Positions 58,320 to 64,000 of a stretch of 64,000 bases of DNA are shown one piece after another. The translations under genes were made by a program, and so were the position numbers. The stretch is taken from positions 1-64,000 of the forward strand of contig CAKUOD010000009.1 of the NCBI GenBank assembly GCA_934668695.1, read 5' to 3'. How positions within the stretch are numbered: position 1 is the first letter of the stretch; each line of letters starts with the position of its first letter. The stretch comes from an uncultured Collinsella sp. (GTDB taxonomy: Bacteria; Actinomycetota; Coriobacteriia; Coriobacteriales; Coriobacteriaceae). A model generated the notes under the pieces. That model was given only the letters and a program-made list of their open reading frames with translations, was not told where the DNA came from and did no database searches.

Positions 58320-59105
58320 TTATGCGGCGGAGGCGGCGTCGTCCTCGTCCAAGGCGGCGAAGAGCTTCTTGCCATCGAGGAGACGTGTGGTGACGTTTCT
58401 CATGCGGCCGATCTCAACGGTGCGCAGCGTGTCGTCGGCGCCTCGGGCGTCATAGACCGTTCCCAGCAAATACGAGATGCCGTCTCGTTGCTTGATGGCA
58501 AAGGGCCGGAGTGTCATCCGTGCCACTTCGACCTCTCCGCGTGCCGTGACACTCGAAATATCAAAACTCACCGTGGTTCCGTGGTCGATGGCCTGCTCGA
58601 TGAGCTCGCAGGCACCGATGCGCTTGACAGGCGTGTGCGTGGTCTTGGTGGATTTGCCGCCCACGCTTGGAGCGGGCTCGGGTGCATCGAGGTAGCCGCG
58701 AACGTCGGCGCTCGCCATGGCGACCAAGTGCTGCGCCATGCTCTTTCGAATGGCGATGGGCGTGGAGCGGTTGCGCATGACCATACCGTGGAGCCGGATG
58801 ATCTCTTCGTCGGTGAGCGGACGGGTCAAGAGCCGATAACCCACGCCGCGCTTGTACTCAATTTCGTATCCGGCATGGCGAAGTGCGGAGACGGCGGTGT
58901 AGATGCTGCGCCGCGCCGCCGAGATGGGCATGCGGGCGGGGTCGTCGGGATGGGCGAGGCGCCGGATCAACTCATCGGAAAGCATGGCCTTGTCCTCGCC
59001 GGTGTTTTCGCTTAATAGTTGCAGGATGCGAACGGCGCGATAGGCTGCCATCGAGGCGGCGCCCCTCGTCGTGGTCTCGTAAGTTTCAACAGCGGTTTCG
59101 GTCAT
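58320..59105 (-). CDS. WYL-domain transcriptional regulator
   Basis: A 261-residue protein. An N-terminal winged HTH (AYRAVRILQLLSENTGEDKAM, SARRSIYTAVSALRHAGYEIEYKRGVGYRL), then a WYL-type ligand domain (VSFDISSVTARGEVEVARMTLRPFAIKQRDGISYLLGTVYDARG). The start at 59105 fits AAAGGA at 10 bases. Divergently unrelated neighbours give no clear target. Confidence 0.82.
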   Translation of the reverse strand: MTETAVETYETTTRGAASMAAYRAVRILQLLSENTGEDKAMLSDELIRRLAHPDDPARMPISAARRSIYTAVSALRHAGYEIEYKRGVGYRLLTRPLTDEEIIRLHGMVMRNRSTPIAIRKSMAQHLVAMASADVRGYLDAPEPAPSVGGKSTKTTHTPVKRIGACELIEQAIDHGTTVSFDISSVTARGEVEVARMTLRPFAIKQRDGISYLLGTVYDARGADDTLRTVEIGRMRNVTTRLLDGKKLFAALDEDDAASAA

Positions 59106-59222
59106 GGCGCCCACGTCCTTTCCGTTTTGGGTGGCGACGGTATGGAGCCTAGGACGCGGGGCTTTCCCAGGGGTGCAGGACGCCCTGGGCGGTCGGTAGC
59201 CGTCGGCAAGCGGCGGGTTGAG

Positions 59223-59285
59223 TTTTCAACAGCCCTGCTCAACTGACCAAAACCTTGCCAAAAGCTTGACGGATGCTGTTGAAAA
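59223..59285. repeat. 11-bp inverted repeat upstream of the WYL gene
   Basis: TTTTCAACAGC (59223-59233) and GCTGTTGAAAA (59275-59285) enclose 41 bases. Could be a regulatory site of the WYL gene or a REP-like unit. It overlaps the asnS terminator T-run. Confidence 0.5.
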
Positions 59286-59315
59286 AAAGCGCCCCTCGGC
59301 TTGCCGAGAGGCGCT
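59281..59315 (-). terminator. asnS terminator
   Basis: On the minus strand AGCGCCTCTCGGC (complement of 59303-59315) pairs with GCCGAGGGGCGCT (complement of 59288-59300), loop AA, followed by seven T. Very strong. Confidence 0.92.
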
Positions 59316-59355
59316 GGCGTGATGCGCTGGAACGCGTTTGGTGGCACTGTGGCGA

Positions 59356-60759
59356 TTAGAAGTCGGCGTTGCCTACGGTGCGCGGGTGCGGCAGGACGTC
59401 GCGGATGTTGCCCACGCCGGTCAGATACATGACCAAACGCTCGAAGCCCAGACCGTAGCCGGCGTGCTTGCAGGAACCGTAGCGGCGCAGGTCAAGGTAG
59501 TACTTGTACTGCTCGGGATTCATGCCCAGGTCCTTGATGCGGGCCTCGAGCAGATCCAGGCGCTCCTCGCGCTGGGAGCCGCCGATAATCTCGCCGATAC
59601 CGGGAACCAGACAGTCGGCGGCGGCGACGGTCTTGCCGTCCTCGTTCATGCGCATGTAGAACGCCTTGATCTCGGCCGGGTAGTCGGTCACAAAAGTCGG
59701 GCGCTTAAAGTGCTCCTCGGTCAGGAAGCGCTCGTGCTCGGTCTGCAGGTCGATGCCCCAGCTCACGGGATAGTCAAACTTGTGACCGGCGGCGACGGCC
59801 TGCTCCAGGATTTCGACGGCCTCGGTATAGGTGACGCGGGCAAAGTCGGAGTTTGCCACGTGGTCCAGGCGCTCGAGCAGACCCTTGTCCACAAACTTGT
59901 TGAGCATATTGAGCTCGTCGGGGCAGGTTGCCATGACGTCCTTAAGGACGTACTTGAGCATGGCCTCGGCGTTGTCCATGTAGTCGTTCAGATCGGCAAA
60001 GGCCATCTCGGGCTCGATCATCCAAAACTCGGCGGCGTGGCGCGTGGTGTTGGAGTTTTCGGCGCGGAAGGTGGGGCCAAAGGTGTACACGTCGCCAAAG
60101 GCCATGGCGAAGTTCTCGGCGTTGAGCTGGCCGGATACGGTAAGGCTCGCGTGCTTTCCAAAGAAGTCCTGGCTCCAGTCAACCTCGCCGGATTCGGTGA
60201 GGGGCGGATTTTTGGGGTCGAGCGTGGTCACGCGGAACATCTCGCCGGCGCCCTCGCAATCACTCGTGGTGATGATGGGGGTGTTGACGTAGACAAAGCC
60301 CTGCTCCTGGAAGAAGCGGTGGATGGCGGCAGCCGCGACAGAACGGATGCGGAACACGGCGCGAAACAGGTTGGTGCGCGGGCGCAGGTGCTGCTGGGTG
60401 CGCAGGAACTCGACGGTTGCGCGCTTCTTTTGCAGCGGGTAGTCCGGGGCGCTGGCGCCCTCGACCTCGATGGAAGTGGCAGAAAGCTCGAAAGGCTGGG
60501 GCGCATCGGGGGTCAGCTTGACGGTGCCGGTGCAAATGAGTGCGGCCGAGACGTTTTGATGGGCGATCTCGTCGTAGTTGTCGAGTGCCTCGCGGTTCAT
60601 GACGACCTGCAAGTCGCGGAAGCAGCTGCCGTCGTTGAGCGTGACAAAGCCGAAGTTCTTCATGTCGCGGACGGACTTGACCCAGCCGGCGACGGTGACG
60701 GTCTGGCCGCCGAGCGACTCGGCATCGGCATAGAGCTGCGCGATTTTGGTGCGGTTCAC
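59356..60759 (-). CDS. asnS: asparaginyl-tRNA synthetase
   Basis: Charges tRNA-Asn. 467 residues, class IIb. OB-fold anticodon domain ([25 protein letters not shown]), motif 1 and [21 protein letters not shown], motif 2 [25 protein letters not shown], motif 3 [13 protein letters not shown]. The GTG at 60759 is preferred over upstream ATGs because GGAGG lies five bases before it. With asnB also in the window, the cell has direct Asn charging and Asn synthesis. Confidence 0.95.
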   Translation of the reverse strand: MNRTKIAQLYADAESLGGQTVTVAGWVKSVRDMKNFGFVTLNDGSCFRDLQVVMNREALDNYDEIAHQNVSAALICTGTVKLTPDAPQPFELSATSIEVEGASAPDYPLQKKRATVEFLRTQQHLRPRTNLFRAVFRIRSVAAAAIHRFFQEQGFVYVNTPIITTSDCEGAGEMFRVTTLDPKNPPLTESGEVDWSQDFFGKHASLTVSGQLNAENFAMAFGDVYTFGPTFRAENSNTTRHAAEFWMIEPEMAFADLNDYMDNAEAMLKYVLKDVMATCPDELNMLNKFVDKGLLERLDHVANSDFARVTYTEAVEILEQAVAAGHKFDYPVSWGIDLQTEHERFLTEEHFKRPTFVTDYPAEIKAFYMRMNEDGKTVAAADCLVPGIGEIIGGSQREERLDLLEARIKDLGMNPEQYKYYLDLRRYGSCKHAGYGLGFERLVMYLTGVGNIRDVLPHPRTVGNADF

Positions 60760-60941
60760 GTATCCTCCCATAACGGTTGAATGATAGTTATCCATACAGT
60801 TCGATATTCTAGCAGCTCGGCTCATTTGGGCTATACAGATAAGGCATTGGCGGGATGGTTTTTCAAACGAAAAGCGCCCGCGGCCAAATGGTCGCGGGCA
60901 GCTTGACGAGGTGCCTTTTGGCTGTGTGGCGCGGGGCCTGG

Positions 60942-61505
60942 CTACTTGGTCTTGGCAACCAGCAGCGGGTCGCCAAGCTTGACGAGCGGGTTGCCGCCGA
61001 TAAGCGTTCCAGATTCGCCGACATGGTCGATGCTCTTAAGACGATCGAGCTCGGAGACGATGACGGTCACGATGTCCTCGTGGCCGGCGGCCTTGATGGC
61101 CTCGCGATCGAAGCTGATGAGCGGCTGGCCTGCCTTGACCGTGTCACCCATCTCGACAAAGCGGGCAAAACCCTTGCCGTTCATTTCCACGGTGCCCAGG
61201 CCAACATGGATGAACACGCGAAGACCGTCCTCGGTGATCATACCGATGGAGTGGTTGGTGACGGTGGTGGCACCGATGCGGCCGTTGGCGGGCGCATAGA
61301 TGGTGCCGGTAATGGGCTCGATGCCATAGCCCTGGCCAAGCATGCCCGAGGCGATCGTCTCGTCGGGAACCTCGTCCAGGTTGACGAGCACGCCGTTGAC
61401 GGGGGCATAGATGACGCCTTCGCGAGTGGCGAAGCTTGCTGCGGGCGGAACGGACGCCTCGCCGGTCGAGGTGAAGGTGGACTTAAGCGAATCGAGCAGA
61501 CCCAT
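60942..61505 (-). CDS. crr: PTS glucose-type IIA component
   Basis: A 187-residue stand-alone EIIA-Glc. Accepts phosphate from HPr and passes it to an EIIB; can also regulate carbon use. [25 protein letters not shown] and the active histidine in [17 protein letters not shown]; the usual Asp after HVG(L/I) is Gly here. An additional N-terminal segment of about 35 residues. TTGGAGG precedes the ATG at 61505. No IIBC gene is adjacent. Confidence 0.88.
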   Translation of the reverse strand: MGLLDSLKSTFTSTGEASVPPAASFATREGVIYAPVNGVLVNLDEVPDETIASGMLGQGYGIEPITGTIYAPANGRIGATTVTNHSIGMITEDGLRVFIHVGLGTVEMNGKGFARFVEMGDTVKAGQPLISFDREAIKAAGHEDIVTVIVSELDRLKSIDHVGESGTLIGGNPLVKLGDPLLVAKTK

Positions 61506-61749
61506 AGTTGCCTCCAACTTAAATAGGCGCATATCGCGCGTTTGGTTTGCCGGAAACGTTTCATATCTGTTTCGCGGCTTGGTCAACACCCCCTATTCTA
61601 CGCTGCTCAGCGATACCTCTGAGCTGGGATTATGTGATATATCAGTTGAAGGGAAACTTATTGCTGGCGTGTTTCTACGCCACGGGTTCAAGTGGGGTAC
61701 GCTTGAAGGCAAAAAACAAGGGCGCTTAATTTGCGCGAAGGGAGCACAT

Positions 61750-62652
61750 ATGATTGTCGAGAACCATGCACTGTGGGGCGAGGAGCCGACCGAGGAATAT
61801 CCGGCGACGTTTACGTATTTGGGTGCCGAGCCGCTGCCCGATAAACCGAATGGCCGCCGCCCTGCCGTGATTATCTGCGGCGGAGGTGCGTTTACGCATA
61901 TCGCCCCGCATGAGCAAGATCCGGTGGCGTTTGCGTTTTTGGATCACGGTTACCAGGCCTTTGTGCTCAACTATGTCACGAGTTCTACGGGTGACGTGAG
62001 CTTTCCGCACCCCCAGGCAGATCTCGCCAAGATGGTCGCCACGGTGCGCGCGAATGCCGACGAGTGGCATGTCGATCCCAAGCGCGTGTGCGTCGTGGGC
62101 TTTTCTGCTGGCGGCATGATTTGCGCCTCGCTGGCAACACAGTGGAAGACCGGCCCCTTTGCGGCACTTGCCGGGGCGCGTCCGGACGACATTCGTCCCG
62201 ATGCCGTGGTGCTGGGCTATCCGTTGCTCGACCTTGCCTATGTGCGCGATATGCAGACGCGCGACCCGCGCATCGACCTGCGCGTGCCCAAGACGGGTGG
62301 CAAGACGGGGCGCGATTTGCTCAACGACTATCTGTCGATGGTGACGGGCGGCGAGGCGACCGATGAGCACCTGACCGACATTTGCCCTACCACGCACGTT
62401 TCGCGCCAGATGCCCCCGACCTTTGTGTGGGGCGTGTCCGACGACAAGACGGCGCCGATCGCGCAGGTCTATCCGTTTGCGCAGCGCATGGCCGAGGAGG
62501 GCGTCGCTTGCGAGATGCACGTCTTTGACCAGGGCGGCCATGGCCTTTCGCTCGGCAACGCCAACACCGCGGTCGACAACGAGGACAAGCAAGTGGCAGT
62601 CCGTCCCTGGATCCGCCTAGCCTTCCGCTTCCTTGAGCGCCACGGTTTTTAG
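61750..62652 (+). CDS. alpha/beta-hydrolase (acetylesterase / BD-FAE-like)
   Basis: A 300-residue esterase-like hydrolase. Oxyanion-hole PAVIICGGGAFTHIAPHE (the HGGG variant), nucleophile elbow VVGFSAGGMICASLA (about 118-132), acid in WGVSDDKTAP and histidine in FDQGGHGLSLG. Related enzymes deacetylate sugars or xylan. The ATG at 61750 follows AAGGGAG. Its stop is the first base of a long palindrome. Confidence 0.85.
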   Translation: MIVENHALWGEEPTEEYPATFTYLGAEPLPDKPNGRRPAVIICGGGAFTHIAPHEQDPVAFAFLDHGYQAFVLNYVTSSTGDVSFPHPQADLAKMVATVRANADEWHVDPKRVCVVGFSAGGMICASLATQWKTGPFAALAGARPDDIRPDAVVLGYPLLDLAYVRDMQTRDPRIDLRVPKTGGKTGRDLLNDYLSMVTGGEATDEHLTDICPTTHVSRQMPPTFVWGVSDDKTAPIAQVYPFAQRMAEEGVACEMHVFDQGGHGLSLGNANTAVDNEDKQVAVRPWIRLAFRFLERHGF

Positions 62653-62679
62653 TTACGCGGTTTTACCAAACCGCGTAAC
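62652..62679. repeat. perfect 12-bp palindrome downstream of the hydrolase
   Basis: GTTACGCGGTTT (62652-62663) and AAACCGCGTAAC (62668-62679), loop TACC. Counterpart of 21488-21514, also directly at a stop codon and 13 bp from the long hairpin. Confidence 0.85.
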
Positions 62680-62692
62680 CAGTTGACGCTGC

Positions 62693-62791
62693 AAGTCCGC
62701 CAGAGCGGCAATCTGCCTTTCAGCTTCGGCGGCATGACCAGAAGGTCAATGCCACCTCGCTTCAAGGCACCTTGCTCGCTCTGGCGGACTT
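62693..62791. repeat. long structured hairpin element, copy A
   Basis: Outer stem AAGTCCGCCAGAGCG (62693-62707) with 62777-62791, perfect 15 bp, then GCAA/TTGC, GCCTT/AAGGC, AGC/GCT, GGCAT/ATGCC and GACC-AGAA-GGTC. Symmetrical internal loops TCT/ACC and TC/TC. Its stems differ from copy B by paired changes. Confidence 0.8.
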
Positions 62792-62838
62792 TCGCTGTCG
62801 TTGCCAAAACATCGGCGTTGCCGCTGTTGTCAAGAGCT

Positions 62839-62903
62839 TGGTGCAAGGGGGTCAGGTTAATCTGCACCAAGTTGGTGCAAAGTAACCTGACCCCCTTGCA
62901 CTA
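62839..62903. repeat. double inverted REP-like unit, TTGGTGCA family
   Basis: Perfect 19-bp arms 62841-62859 and 62883-62901 (GTGCAAGGGGGTCAGGTTA) enclose TGCACCAA-G-TTGGTGCA. Each half is also a small palindrome. A single unit lies at 23442-23474. Confidence 0.8.
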
Positions 62904-62912
62904 ATCTGGCAA

Positions 62913-62942
62913 TTGAACGTCGCCTTGAGTTCGCGCTATCAT
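62913..62942 (+). promoter_or_regulatory. probable feo promoter
   Basis: -35 TTGAAC (62913-62918), 18-bp spacer, -10 TATCAT (62937-62942). The repeated operator begins 15 bases further on. Confidence 0.5.
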
Positions 62943-62956
62943 GCATGGTTACAATT

Positions 62957-62990
62957 GGTTAGCCGTGGCAAACGGTTAGCTATGGCAAAC
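62957..62990 (+). promoter_or_regulatory. two 17-bp direct repeats, probable metal-regulator operator
   Basis: GGTTAGCCGTGGCAAAC (62957-62973) is followed at once by GGTTAGCTATGGCAAAC (62974-62990), differing at two positions. Each is an imperfect palindrome (TTAGC/GCAAA). Position just after the promoter and before feoB suits repression by an iron- or manganese-dependent DtxR-family protein. Confidence 0.6.
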
Positions 62991-63031
62991 TAAATGCAAC
63001 GCCTTGTGGGCGCCGGGGGAGGAACGCGGAC

Positions 63032-64000
63032 GTGAGGCTCGATACGCTCGAGATCGGAAAGGACGCCGTTGTCGCATCGGTGACATCGGATGACCAGGCA
63101 CTCCGACAACATATTTTGGACATGGGCCTAACGCCGGGCACCGAAGTCACCATGATGAAGTACGCCCCCATGGGCGACCCGCTCGAGATTCGACTGCGCG
63201 GCTACGAGTTGACGTTGCGCAAGGACGATGCCGCGCGTATCGAGCTCGTGGATGTCCACGACACGGACACGGGTCCGCGCGTTAACGCGGCAATCGGCAC
63301 GACGGAACACCCGGCACTGGGCGAGGGGACGTATTCGCCCCGCGCTGCCAAGACGGCCGTGCCCGAGGGTGCGCCGCTACATTTTGCCCTTGCCGGCAAT
63401 CAAAACTGCGGCAAGACCACGCTGTTCAACCAGCTGACGGGTTCTAACCAGCACGTCGGCAACTTTCCCGGCGTAACGGTCGACCGCAAAGACGGCACCA
63501 TTCGCAACCATCCCGAGGCGAGCGTCACCGACCTTCCCGGCATCTACTCGCTGTCGCCGTACACGGGCGAAGAGATCGTCAGCCGCCAATTCATCCTTGA
63601 TGAGAACCCCGATGCGATTATCGACATCATCGATGCCACCAACATCGAGCGCAATTTGTATCTGACGCTGCAGCTCATGGAGCTCGATCGCCCCATGGTT
63701 ATCGCGCTCAACATGATGGACGAGGTAACGGCCAACGGCGGCGCCGTGGACGTCAATCTGCTCGAGAGCCTGCTGGGCGTGCCGGTCGTTCCCATTAGCG
63801 CCGCCCGCAACGAGGGCATCGGCGAGCTCGTGGAGCATGCCCTGCACGTGGCACGATTCCGCGAGCGCCCCGGTCGCTTGGACTTTTGTGCGCCCGACGG
63901 CCCGGACGGCGGCGCGCTGCACCGCTGCATCCACGGTATTGCCAACCTTATCGAGGACCATGCCGCAACGGCGCATATTCCGGTGCGCTTCGCGGCGACC
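63032..64000 (+). CDS. feoB: FeoA-FeoB fusion, ferrous iron transporter (3' partial)
   Basis: Imports Fe2+ across the membrane. The frame starts at GTG 63032 behind GGGGGAGGAA and runs open off the window end (323 codons seen). Residues 1-78 are a FeoA SH3-like domain (LRQHILDMGLTPGTEVTMMKYAPMGDPLEIRLRGYELTLRKDDA). After a linker, the FeoB G domain: G1 ALAGNQNCGKTTLFNQL near 120, G2 GNFPGVTVDRK, G3 TDLPGIYSLSPY, G4 ALNMMDEV, G5 ISAARNEG. The membrane part lies beyond the window. Confidence 0.93.
   Translation, partial: MRLDTLEIGKDAVVASVTSDDQALRQHILDMGLTPGTEVTMMKYAPMGDPLEIRLRGYELTLRKDDAARIELVDVHDTDTGPRVNAAIGTTEHPALGEGTYSPRAAKTAVPEGAPLHFALAGNQNCGKTTLFNQLTGSNQHVGNFPGVTVDRKDGTIRNHPEASVTDLPGIYSLSPYTGEEIVSRQFILDENPDAIIDIIDATNIERNLYLTLQLMELDRPMVIALNMMDEVTANGGAVDVNLLESLLGVPVVPISAARNEGIGELVEHALHVARFRERPGRLDFCAPDGPDGGALHRCIHGIANLIEDHAATAHIPVRFAAT

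Noticed and set aside
59338..60780. 480-codon plus-strand frame opposite asnS
   Set aside because: Low-complexity Val/Leu/Gly/Asp-rich shadow of the real minus-strand asnS gene.
62649..62904. 73-codon frames on both strands downstream of the hydrolase
   Set aside because: They coincide with the structured hairpin and REP-like palindromes; similar frames at 21637 and 42370 come from the same repeat family.

Overview
This window looks like a chromosomal segment of a Coriobacteriia bacterium, most likely Collinsella. That is an inference from the GC-rich, GC3-rich coding style, actinobacterial features such as an LAATG-type sorting signal, and a Firmicutes-like clpC-disA-ispDF-cysS-rlmB-yacP-tuf-rpmG-secE-nusG-rplKA gene order. 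Most of the sequence is conserved housekeeping DNA carrying small accessory inserts and an unusual number of intergenic palindromes.

Layout. 1-3.3 kb: the end of an ECF vitamin/metal uptake operon (fused EcfA1-EcfA2 ATPase, then EcfT) and two tandem pyridoxamine-phosphate-oxidase-like proteins. 3.4-8.5 kb: argCJBD, which takes glutamate to N-acetylornithine and then ornithine, preceded by tandem ARG boxes. 8.5-9.3 kb: a gene-free repeat zone with a MITE-like element and a 185-bp tandem repeat growing out of the 3' end of a tRNA-Val gene. 9.5-17 kb: asnB, a MurE-like ligase, a HAD hydrolase, murI, rph, rdgB and dtd. 17-21.5 kb: veg-ispE, tRNA-Pro, tatA, greA, lysS (with an extra tRNA-binding domain). 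21.9-24.3 kb: a ThrE-type exporter and a DUF2798-type membrane protein. 24.5-27.2 kb: clpC.

27.2-38.3 kb is an accessory block between clpC and disA, genes that are close neighbours in many Firmicutes. It holds a DUF2975/HTH pair, a short Cys/Gly-rich peptide gene with its own promoter, operator and terminator followed by a three-gene ABC transporter, a RelB-like/PIN toxin-antitoxin pair, a dipeptidase, a DUF1648 protein, hipBA with three evenly spaced operators, and mntP behind a yybP-ykoY manganese riboswitch. The conserved line then resumes: disA, ispD, ispF, cysS, rlmB, yacP, five tRNAs, tuf, rpmG, secE, nusG, rplK, rplA (38.6-49.4 kb).

49.5-61.5 kb is mostly on the minus strand: a phosphoesterase and a ParB-like/BMP fusion protein, an MscS channel, a wall-anchored 5'-nucleotidase, a TrpXYZ-like ABC uptake operon, a WYL regulator, asnS and a PTS IIA protein. 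On the plus strand follow an esterase-like hydrolase and, cut by the window end, a FeoA-FeoB fusion behind a two-repeat operator.

The least explained signals are the intergenic ones. A long hairpin family (about 21.5, 42.4 and 62.7 kb) keeps its internal loops and pairing while its stem sequences change, so it looks like a genuine structured element. Several REP-like palindrome families sit at gene ends. The small Cys-rich peptide locus at 28.4 kb is the best candidate for an undescribed peptide system, although its start codon appears to have mutated to ATA.
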